Assembly: GCA_934725285.1 (NCBI GenBank)
Contig: CAKVBK010000016.1
Span: 1 to 25,701 of the forward strand
Direction: 5' to 3'
Length of the DNA stretch: 25,701 nucleotides
From: an uncultured Bacteroidales bacterium
GTDB lineage: Bacteria; Bacteroidota; Bacteroidia; Bacteroidales; UBA932
Made by a program: the position numbers and the translations under genes. This document shows, one piece after another, positions 1 through 6,453 of this stretch (positions within the stretch are counted from its first letter, which is position 1; the number at the start of each line of letters is the position of its first letter). The notes under the pieces were generated by a model. It ran no database searches and was not told the origin of the DNA. It saw only the letters and a list, made by a program, of their open reading frames with translations.

Positions 1-248
1 CCGCCCCTCTGCACCCTCCGGTAGCGATATGGCCCATTTCCTTCGCTGTAAATCCCGCCTTTTCTCATTTTCTTTCTACCACGAGTCACCATCAGCATTT
101 TACCCCACGCCTGATTTTTGTACCCACGTTTACATACGCATCCGCTTGCATACATCATCAGCAATTCATTTTCAGATTAATATCCCCTATTACTCTGCAC
201 GTGTATATAAATCGTATGCAAATTATTCACCCATAAATAATTAATGCT
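1..248. promoter_or_regulatory. Region upstream of integrase with motif copies
   Basis: No credible gene is seen here. A small open frame from about 29 to 244 has no recognisable domain and unconvincing composition. The region carries the two half-motifs found beside the three invertible promoters: on the minus strand TATGCAA (146-152) and CGTATGT (132-138), 7 bp apart instead of 2-3, and on the plus strand CGTATGCAA (213-221) about 30 bp before the integrase start. I see no good TAnnTTTG promoter box. Integrase binding or autoregulation here is inference. Confidence 0.4.
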
Positions 249-1469
249 ATGTTGAAAATTTCTAAAGACGGTGTCTCCGTCATTGCTGTGCTTGATAGGC
301 GCAGAGCGAAAAAATCAGGTGTTTTCCCAGTCAAGATCGAGGTGGTTTACAGCCGTGTCCAAAAGTACTACCCGACCGGTGTTGATCTCCCGGCATCAGA
401 GTGGAAACGAATATCCTACTCCAAACGCATGCCGGATTGTCATGCTGACATCATCACGAAATTCAATCAGATAAGCGCAGAAGTTGAAGCATTACTTGAA
501 AAGGGGAACTTTTCGTTTGAGGCATTGGAGGCCAGAATGGGTAAACCCGTTGACAAGACGTTAAATTCTGCTTTGGAGTCTATGATGGCCAAATTCCACA
601 CTGAGGGACGGATAAACTCCTATTACCGTTGCCGCACCACTCTGAAAAACGTTGAGAGATTTGCTGGTAAGGAAATACTGTTCAGTAAGTTATCTGTGTC
701 TTGGTTCCACGCCTTTGAAAATTTCCTGAAGAAGGAGAACAAGGCTGTAACGACAATAAGCATATACATGAAAACACTTCGCTGTGTTATGAATGACGCG
801 GCTGCCGCTGGCTTGGTCAAGGAGTCAATGTTTCCGTTCGGCCGCGGCAAGTACATCATCCCTAAAGGCAGTTCCAGAAGTCTCGCTCTCTCTTACGATC
901 ATATTCGTAAAATTGTTTCCTATAAAGGCACCGCTTCCCGCGAGCGCTACCGCGACCTTTGGCTCTTCTCTTACCTCTGCAATGGTATCAATTTCCGCGA
1001 TATGCTTTTCCTTAAATATAAGAATATAATCGATGGTGAGATCTGCTTCCTTCGTTCCAAGACAGCTCACGCCTATGGCGGCTCCAAGATCATCCGCGCG
1101 GTCATCACCCCTGAAATGCTGGACATCCTCCACCGTTGGGGCAACCCATACGATGGCAATCCGGAAACTTTTCTGTTTGAATATGCTGAAGGTGCTACCG
1201 ATATGCTTTCCATCTCCAACACTGTCCGGAAAGTCATCAGTATGTGCAACAACGCTCTGAAGAAGATCGCCGATGAATTGGGAATCCCTCCATTCACAAC
1301 ATATTCGGCAAGGCATAGCTTTGCGACCGTCCTCCTGCGTCAGGGCGTGGACCTTTCGTTCATCTCCGAATCACTTGGCCACTCCAGCCTTATGGTCACA
1401 GAGCACTATCTTGGAGGCTCAGACCGTCTCGACAGAATGCGCAATGCCCGCCTGCTGACCAATTTTTAA
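249..1469 (+). CDS. Tyrosine recombinase (candidate promoter invertase)
   Basis: 406-aa site-specific recombinase of the Bacteroidales integrase type. The N-terminal ~95 residues fit an arm-DNA-binding domain, residues ~105-200 a SAM-like core-binding domain, and ~215-400 the catalytic domain. Visible catalytic residues are Arg250 (GINFRD), Lys271 (RSKT), Arg355 (YSARHSFAT), His378 (SLGHSS) and the nucleophile Tyr387 (TEHYLGG). The first histidine of the classical HxxR box is replaced by Tyr352, which to my knowledge is common in Bacteroidetes integrases. Length and active site look intact. The stop lies 12 bp before an arm-type-like motif and about 100 bp before an invertible promoter, so inversion of that element, and perhaps of the two related ones further right, is the most economical role. 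It could instead be the integrase of a mobile element, but no tRNA att site or mobilisation genes are visible. Family assignment is firm; the invertase role is inference. Confidence 0.9.
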   Translation: MLKISKDGVSVIAVLDRRRAKKSGVFPVKIEVVYSRVQKYYPTGVDLPASEWKRISYSKRMPDCHADIITKFNQISAEVEALLEKGNFSFEALEARMGKPVDKTLNSALESMMAKFHTEGRINSYYRCRTTLKNVERFAGKEILFSKLSVSWFHAFENFLKKENKAVTTISIYMKTLRCVMNDAAAAGLVKESMFPFGRGKYIIPKGSSRSLALSYDHIRKIVSYKGTASRERYRDLWLFSYLCNGINFRDMLFLKYKNIIDGEICFLRSKTAHAYGGSKIIRAVITPEMLDILHRWGNPYDGNPETFLFEYAEGATDMLSISNTVRKVISMCNNALKKIADELGIPPFTTYSARHSFATVLLRQGVDLSFISESLGHSSLMVTEHYLGGSDRLDRMRNARLLTNF

Positions 1470-1481
1470 GGAGACTGTGAA

Positions 1482-1497
1482 TATGCAAATCGTATGT
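1482..1497 (+). promoter_or_regulatory. Tandem arm-type-like motif beside cassette 1
   Basis: TATGCAA followed by CGTATGT, with the two TATG cores 11 bp apart in direct orientation, one helical turn. The same pair occurs at 9696 and 14592, each 87-88 bp before the left inverted repeat. Tandem direct repeats one turn apart at a distance from the crossover site resemble lambda-type arm sites bound by the N-terminal domain of integrases. That function is inference. Confidence 0.55.
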
Positions 1498-1569
1498 CCG
1501 CGGTTTATCCGGATAAGAATAGATGTCGATTGTGTTGGACTGTAGAGGAAATTATGTGGCCTGAAAGCC

Positions 1570-1590
1570 TGTTCCTCCCAGTAATAAATA
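1570..1590 (+). repeat. Cassette 1 left inverted repeat
   Basis: This 21-bp arm (TGTTCCTCCCAGTAAT then AAATA) pairs with 1705-1725, matching at 18 of 21 positions. The core CTCCCAGTAA is perfect. Each arm is itself an imperfect dyad (TGTYACT / AGTAACA around CNN), as expected for a tyrosine recombinase core site. The central dinucleotide here is CC. Confidence 0.85.
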
Positions 1591-1599
1591 TGTTTTAAT

Positions 1600-1618
1600 G
1601 TGCCCAATAGGGGTACAC
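1600..1618 (-). promoter_or_regulatory. Leader hairpin, cassette 1
   Basis: GTGCCC (1600-1605) can pair with the GGG and CAC of GGGGTACAC (1610-1618), with a two-base bulge. It lies just downstream of the predicted transcription start within the invertible segment, so it is transcribed in either orientation. Stem sequence differs from cassettes 2 and 3 but the hairpin position is kept. Confidence 0.5.
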
Positions 1619-1633
1619 GCATTAACACAACGA

Positions 1634-1664
1634 CAAATATATGAGTTTAATTTTTCATAAGCAA
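1634..1664 (-). promoter_or_regulatory. Phase-variable promoter 1 (leftward)
   Basis: On the minus strand a TTG (1662-1664) is followed after exactly 20 bp by TATATTTG (1634-1641). This matches the Bacteroidota primary sigma factor consensus (TTTG / TAnnTTTG, 19-21 bp spacing). The same two boxes and spacing occur in cassettes 2 and 3. Confidence 0.8.
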
Positions 1665-1704
1665 GATTTTTTGAGAAGAAATCGCCTAAAATCCTGCAAA
1701 ATAT

Positions 1705-1725
1705 TATTTGTTACTGGGAGTGACA
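1705..1725 (-). repeat. Cassette 1 right inverted repeat
   Basis: Reverse complement of the left arm at 1570-1590, with three mismatches of 21, ending in ACTGGGAGTGACA. It carries the same central CC dinucleotide as its partner. Confidence 0.85.
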
Positions 1726-1843
1726 ATGACGATCGGATTTGATGTCCAATAAGGCTATGAAAGAGCGACAAACGCTCTGGCGTTTTAACTGATGATAACT
1801 ATAAACATTTAAGTTCAATCTATACATTTTTATTTTTTTTGTT

Positions 1844-4800
1844 ATGAACAAAAAGTTGATCAATTCTTTCCTGCTTGGAGCCACATTGGTTCTGTCAGCA
1901 GGTGCTTTCGTGTCCTGTCAGGATTATGAGAGCGACATCAACGACCTTACCGATCGCGTGAGTGCTGTCGAGAAGGTGTCTAAGGAGTTGCAGGCTCTGA
2001 TTCAGAAAGGGTCTGTGATCACTAATGTTGAGTCCACCGCAACTGGTGTCAGAGTGACATTGAGCGATGGCAGCACATTTGAGCTCACCAACGGTACCAA
2101 TGGTGTCGATGGTAAGGATGGTAATGACGGTGCCGATGGTAAAGACGGCAAGCCAGGAAGTGTGGTGACTATCGGTAAGGATGGTTACTGGTACATTGAT
2201 GGTGTCAAGACCGAGTACAAAGCCCAAGGTGAAAAGGGCGACAAGGGCGACAAAGGCGACAAGGGCGACAAAGGCGACAAAGGCGACAAAGGCGACAAGG
2301 GCGAGGATGGCGCTGATGCCACAGGTATTTACTACTATCCGGGCACCGAGGGCGCTGAGAACGGTTTCTGGGTAAAGGTTACCGTTGTTGGTGGCAATGA
2401 GACCAAGGAAGTGACCACTTTGAGGTGGGCTCCAAAGGATGAAGACCGTATCGGTGTCGTTTGGACTGACGGCCAGCTTAAACTGACTAACGTCAAGGGT
2501 TATGAAGGTACTCTTGTGATCGATCTTAACACTTACCTCAAGGCTCTTGTCTTTAAGCCTGAGATGGTTCTTGACGGTCAGAACGCTATGGAGTACATCT
2601 ACATCCCTTATCAGCCTGTGACTGTCGGAAGCAAGGCCGTAAATGTAAAACACGCTCATCAGCGCCACACGGCAGATGGTTGGGAGAATGTTGAGAACAC
2701 CTACTCAGTCGGCGCTACGACTAGTCATAGTGGTGTGGCTTACCTTAACCCTACCTACGACAAGCTTTACAGCCTTGACCCTTCAAACGCGATCGTGCCT
2801 GAATATGCACAGAAAAACCTTGGTACTGTGTCTCAGGACCCTGATTTCGTGAAGACAAGGGCCGCAAGCGTTCCTAACTATGCGTCAAATCCTGCCGCGG
2901 CTGATCCTAAGGCCACATTCCTTGACGTGAAGGACGGTATTATGCACGTTGGCATCACTATGAAAGGCCAGCTGGTAAAGACCCAGGAGGAGGCCAACCC
3001 TTATGAGGCATTCTCATTCTACAATCACAAGGCAGACAAGAGCAAGATCACGGATCTCGCTGTCATCGCTCCTTTGGGAGAGGGCAAAGAGACCATCACA
3101 TCCACATGGGCTTCTGTCTATGCTTCTCAGATGGTGTTCGAGAGCCTCTCTTACACGGACTTCGCAAAGCAGTACACTTATGTTGACCCTGAGCACAATT
3201 ACACTTCTTGGTCTTATGTGAACGGCAAGTTCGTTCAGAAGATCAACGAGAAGGGTAGACTTCTTGGTGAAGGCACTGATTCTCACAAGACTCCGGTCGA
3301 GGGTGGTATGCATCTTTATCACAGTGTGCACGATGCCGCTCAGATGGTCGCAACTCTTGAGCTTGCGTACGACAGCGAGACAGGTCTGAACCTTAACAAG
3401 CTTGTTGACGCTGACGTTGTCTACAACTCTTGCCGCTCTTGGAACGACAACAATATCAAAACCCGCACAGAGGCTCAGCTTAAGGAACTCGGAATGAAGT
3501 TCAATTTCGTTCAGGTTCCGTTTGCTGTAGGTGAGAATGGAACAGAGCAGACCCAGAACCACAGCATTCTCGACAAGAGGGCTGACGGTACTTACATCGT
3601 TGCTTGTGGTGTCAAGTCCAACAGTGACACCGATCCTACGGCTTGCGTGCCTGATCCAAGCAAGGTTGGCAAGAACGCTCCTAAGTCTATCGTAGGCAGA
3701 ACTCCGCTTATCCGTGTTGAACTTAAGGACACTGTCAACAACAAGATTGTCGAGGAAGGTTACATCAAGTTCATCATTGTTGAGCCTGAGAGACCAATCA
3801 TCACCAAGGCATTCGATCTCGGTTACTTCTACTACAAGTGCACAGATCAGTTCCAGACCGCTACATGGCATGCCATCGAGCAGAAGGTTCTTGACGAGGG
3901 TGTTGATATGGGCAAGGAGACATTCAACCTGCTCTATGAGGCAGTTAAACTCCCTGAGAGTGATGACCCTAACAGCCCTGAGAACGTGTTCGCTCAGTGG
4001 GAGCCTACCGGAAAGACGGACATCTATGGCCAGCCTACGTTCAAACTTACCACAAAGCCTGTCGGTAGGATCTATGAACTCAAGGATCCTGATCACGAGA
4101 CAACAAATGTCATCAGAATTGACCTTACCCGCGCTGACTTCGTGAACTGTGTGAACGACAAGACTTATCCTGTTGTTGAGGAACTCAGATACATCAAGTT
4201 CATTCCAAGGAAGGGTCTGGGTAACACCAACTTCAACCGTGAGCCTGTCTATCTCCCTGTCAAGGTTACCTTCGCATATCCTAAGGCAGTGATGGCCAAC
4301 AAGATTCCTAAGTACTGGTACGCTGACAACAGCTTCAACCCAGCAAACGATGTACTTGCCAAGGATCAACTTAAAAACATCCACGGCAACGTCGAGGCTC
4401 CAGGCAACGAGGTTGACATCAAAGAAGCGAGCTGCGACTTCAATGTTTATCTTGACGAGCGCTTCGCCAAGACCACAATCGGACATTCATTCGGCAATGA
4501 CTGGTCATCTGATTTCACCTTCGGTGTGAATGACAATGCTCCTACAATCACAATCGAGCCGGATGCGTTCACTCCATCGATGGCTTGGAATGTACCTGCT
4601 AACTTCCCGACATTCAAGCAGAGCGAGCTTCGCTATGTATATTACTTCACACTTGCCAACAATAACAAGAGTGTCAAGGGTGCGAGTGGTAAGACATATA
4701 AGCTTTCTGTTGCCAACACTGTTGACATCACCAAGCCTGCGGCTGCCGTTTCTCTCTACACTGATAATACTAAATACGAGTACAAGAACACTGTTCTGAA

Positions 4801-5593
4801 GGCTGGCAATGAGGTGATTGCTCAGATTGAGTACTCACGTAAGGCTACAGAGTTCGGTGAGGAGGCATCACGTGATTACGAGGCAAGACTTGTGATTCCG
4901 AGTGACTCTGAGGCCGCAAAGGATCTCATCAATCTTCCGGAGGGTAAGAAGTCATTGTCTATCAATGATGCGGAGTCTGTTGCCAAATTCTTCCAGGCTA
5001 CGTTTGATGTCAACCTCGGTGTGGCTGTCTTCAACAAGGAGTGTGGCGCTTATATGCCTCTGAAGGACAACACGTTCAATGTTGAGCTCCTGAAGCCGGT
5101 TTATGTTGAGCCAAAGGGCCCTGCAGTGTTTACAGATGCTGTTGACAATGGAACAACAGTTTCCCTCTTCGATCTTGTCGAGTTCTATGATTGGAGATCT
5201 ATTGGCACCGCCAGTGACTATGTCTTCAGAACTCATAAGACGACTGATCTCTACAAGTACTACAATGTAGACCTCATCACCGTCAATCCAGAAGATATCA
5301 AGACTGACCTTTCCGGTGAGTTCAAGTCTCTCAAGGAGTATAGCAACGGCGTTGAATTCCAGGTGATCAACGGTGCTGGAACTCGTGTTGACAATGGCCA
5401 TATTGTTCCTGCCAGCCATAAGTCACAGCCTAAGAATGATGCTTACAACTATGACTTCCTGAGGTATAAGAACAACACCGCTACAGTTGTCAGCTTCAAG
5501 GTTCAAATCCCTGTCAGAATCCACCACAAGTGGAGCCAGAAAGACCTTGTTGTTTGGGTTGAAGGCACTGTTAACAGGACTGAAGGCAATTAG
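1844..5593 (+). CDS. Collagen-like surface lipoprotein, phase-variable
   Basis: 1249-aa predicted lipoprotein. The signal peptide ends in the lipobox AFVSC with the lipidated residue at Cys25, followed by QDYESDIND and a short leucine-rich helix (about 30-53), the N-terminal pattern annotated in Bacteroidales as DUF4988 / PL29-lyase N-terminal domain. Collagen-like Gly-X-Y runs follow at about 84-105 and 129-158; the second has seven consecutive GDK triplets. The remaining ~1080 residues are a large beta-rich region with no family I recognise. Its C-terminus (VEFYDWRS ... DFLRYKN) resembles that of the lipoprotein at 9970 (FEFKDWRG ... GYLRYVN), so they are paralogues with different stalks. 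It is first in a likely operon behind invertible promoter 1, OFF in this assembly. The start fits the MNKK signal peptide shared with the gene at 14874. Surface display is likely; the ligand is unknown. Confidence 0.88.
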   Translation: MNKKLINSFLLGATLVLSAGAFVSCQDYESDINDLTDRVSAVEKVSKELQALIQKGSVITNVESTATGVRVTLSDGSTFELTNGTNGVDGKDGNDGADGKDGKPGSVVTIGKDGYWYIDGVKTEYKAQGEKGDKGDKGDKGDKGDKGDKGDKGEDGADATGIYYYPGTEGAENGFWVKVTVVGGNETKEVTTLRWAPKDEDRIGVVWTDGQLKLTNVKGYEGTLVIDLNTYLKALVFKPEMVLDGQNAMEYIYIPYQPVTVGSKAVNVKHAHQRHTADGWENVENTYSVGATTSHSGVAYLNPTYDKLYSLDPSNAIVPEYAQKNLGTVSQDPDFVKTRAASVPNYASNPAAADPKATFLDVKDGIMHVGITMKGQLVKTQEEANPYEAFSFYNHKADKSKITDLAVIAPLGEGKETITSTWASVYASQMVFESLSYTDFAKQYTYVDPEHNYTSWSYVNGKFVQKINEKGRLLGEGTDSHKTPVEGGMHLYHSVHDAAQMVATLELAYDSETGLNLNKLVDADVVYNSCRSWNDNNIKTRTEAQLKELGMKFNFVQVPFAVGENGTEQTQNHSILDKRADGTYIVACGVKSNSDTDPTACVPDPSKVGKNAPKSIVGRTPLIRVELKDTVNNKIVEEGYIKFIIVEPERPIITKAFDLGYFYYKCTDQFQTATWHAIEQKVLDEGVDMGKETFNLLYEAVKLPESDDPNSPENVFAQWEPTGKTDIYGQPTFKLTTKPVGRIYELKDPDHETTNVIRIDLTRADFVNCVNDKTYPVVEELRYIKFIPRKGLGNTNFNREPVYLPVKVTFAYPKAVMANKIPKYWYADNSFNPANDVLAKDQLKNIHGNVEAPGNEVDIKEASCDFNVYLDERFAKTTIGHSFGNDWSSDFTFGVNDNAPTITIEPDAFTPSMAWNVPANFPTFKQSELRYVYYFTLANNNKSVKGASGKTYKLSVANTVDITKPAAAVSLYTDNTKYEYKNTVLKAGNEVIAQIEYSRKATEFGEEASRDYEARLVIPSDSEAAKDLINLPEGKKSLSINDAESVAKFFQATFDVNLGVAVFNKECGAYMPLKDNTFNVELLKPVYVEPKGPAVFTDAVDNGTTVSLFDLVEFYDWRSIGTASDYVFRTHKTTDLYKYYNVDLITVNPEDIKTDLSGEFKSLKEYSNGVEFQVINGAGTRVDNGHIVPASHKSQPKNDAYNYDFLRYKNNTATVVSFKVQIPVRIHHKWSQKDLVVWVEGTVNRTEGN
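2237..2299 (+). repeat. 9-bp tandem repeat coding GDK collagen triplets
   Basis: Seven tandem copies of GGCGACAAR, each encoding Gly-Asp-Lys, differing only in the Lys codon wobble. Near-identity at DNA level makes copy-number change by slippage plausible; whole-unit changes keep the frame and would alter stalk length. Confidence 0.85.
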
Positions 5594-5618
5594 TTGATAA
5601 TTGATTGATCTGTCGATT

Positions 5619-5654
5619 TCCCCGGTTTGCGAAAACGAGCCGGGGATTTTTCTT
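5619..5654 (+). terminator. Rho-independent terminator
   Basis: Stem TCCCCGG (5619-5625) with CCGGGGA (5640-5646), followed by a T-rich tract. It lies 26 bp after the lipoprotein stop. No clear promoter is seen between it and the next gene, so partial read-through is plausible. Confidence 0.75.
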
Positions 5655-5697
5655 AAATGACCTTGACCATCATATTAATAATACACTGAAAGTGCTG

Positions 5698-6405
5698 ATG
5701 ATGAGAAAGATAGTTTTGATATTGCTGCTGGTGACACTCGGAGTGTCCGGAATCTCCGCCGCGCCCGCTGCCATACATCCGGAAGGCCGGCAGGATAGTC
5801 ATCCCATCGGATCTGACCCAAGTGATTTCCGTCCGGAATGGTTTGTCCAGGCTCTTGGCGGGGTGGCTTGCACATTGGGCGAGGCTGATTTCATCGACCT
5901 TCTTTCGCCGGCGGCTCAAATATCTGCCGGCTGCATGTTCAGCCGCTTGCTTGGCGCCAGGGTAGCCTTCTGCGGTTGGCAGGCCAGAAACGTGTACAAT
6001 TACCCTCGTTTCGATTACAGTTGGAATTATGTACGGTCAAACGCCGAGATTGTACTGGATGTCACATCTTTGCTGGCCGGCTGGCGTCAAGACCGTGCTG
6101 TCAGTCTGAGTCTGTTTGCCGGAGGGGGAGCGGCAGTGGGTTTCAGAAACATAGAGGCGGCTCGGATGCGCAGGAATAATCCTGATTTTTATGGCTTCGG
6201 GAAGTTGTGGACCGGAACAAATATATTCTGGTCGGCGCGTGTAGGGATTGCTGTTGATGTCCGTCTTTCCGGCCGCCTGTCTCTTTGTCTGGAGGCGGAC
6301 GCTGGAATATTCCCGGATGACTTCAATTCAAAGGTTGGCAAGAATGATGGCTTGGACTGGCAGTTCAATTGCCTTGCCGGTTTGAAATTCGGCTTCGGTC
6401 GATGA
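5698..6405 (+). CDS. OmpA-type outer-membrane beta-barrel protein, no OmpA C-domain
   Basis: About 235 aa from the ATG at 5698 (or the next codon, 5701). The start at 5698 is chosen because a hydrophobic signal peptide (MMRKIVLILLLVTLGVSGISA) begins there and the upstream extension would run back through the terminator hairpin. The mature protein parallels the barrel of the OmpA-family protein at 23656: PEWFVQALGGVACTLGEADF versus PYWFMQLQGGAAHTIGETSF, then LLSPAA / LISPSA, GAR, GWQ and DDFNSK / DHFNSK. It stops where the barrel ends and lacks the proline-rich linker and peptidoglycan-binding domain. It sits between two collagen-like lipoprotein genes, 48 bp before the second, so it is probably co-expressed with them. 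Role unknown; it might anchor or help surface-expose the neighbouring lipoproteins (inference). Confidence 0.75.
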   Translation: MMRKIVLILLLVTLGVSGISAAPAAIHPEGRQDSHPIGSDPSDFRPEWFVQALGGVACTLGEADFIDLLSPAAQISAGCMFSRLLGARVAFCGWQARNVYNYPRFDYSWNYVRSNAEIVLDVTSLLAGWRQDRAVSLSLFAGGGAAVGFRNIEAARMRRNNPDFYGFGKLWTGTNIFWSARVGIAVDVRLSGRLSLCLEADAGIFPDDFNSKVGKNDGLDWQFNCLAGLKFGFGR

Positions 6406-6453
6406 GAAGTTCATCGCCTTATAAGAAAACGAAATTATGTCAATTAATCTACA

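Larger units (their letters stand above)
1570..1725 (-). promoter_or_regulatory. Invertible promoter cassette 1 (lipoprotein OFF)
   Basis: 156-bp segment bounded by inverted repeats, containing one promoter and a leader hairpin. It aligns along its length with cassettes 2 (9783-9937) and 3 (reverse complement of 14679-14833), with nearly identical sequence over about 50 bp around the promoter. Here the promoter fires leftward, away from the lipoprotein gene at 1844 and antisense to the integrase gene. Inversion would place it about 180 bp upstream of the lipoprotein start. No TAnnTTTG box is seen on the plus strand between the cassette and 1844, consistent with an OFF state. Confidence 0.85.

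Noticed and set aside
73..194. Possible decayed fourth cassette: TTTCTACCACGAGT at 73-86 resembles a repeat arm in reverse complement, and TTACTC occurs near 189
   Set aside because: Only one partial arm matches, the second shows just a half-site, and no promoter core lies between them.
29..244. 71-codon open frame upstream of the integrase
   Set aside because: Composition is unlike a folded protein, no family is recognised, and the region contains the recombinase-type motifs.
249..1469. Integrase as marker of a prophage or conjugative element
   Set aside because: No tRNA att site, relaxase, phage structural or transfer genes are seen in the window; the adjacent inverted-repeat cassette explains the gene better.
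2228..2317. Short tandem repeats that could suggest a CRISPR array
   Set aside because: Repeats are 9 bp, contiguous, in frame and encode GDK triplets; there are no spacers and no cas genes.
3014..4486. 490-codon open frame antisense to the lipoprotein gene at 1844
   Set aside because: It has no signal peptide, no recognisable domain and mirrors the strongly biased codon use of the real gene on the other strand.
5605..5697. Upstream in-frame start extending the barrel protein by 31 codons
   Set aside because: The extension is translated from the terminator hairpin and precedes a canonical signal peptide at 5698.
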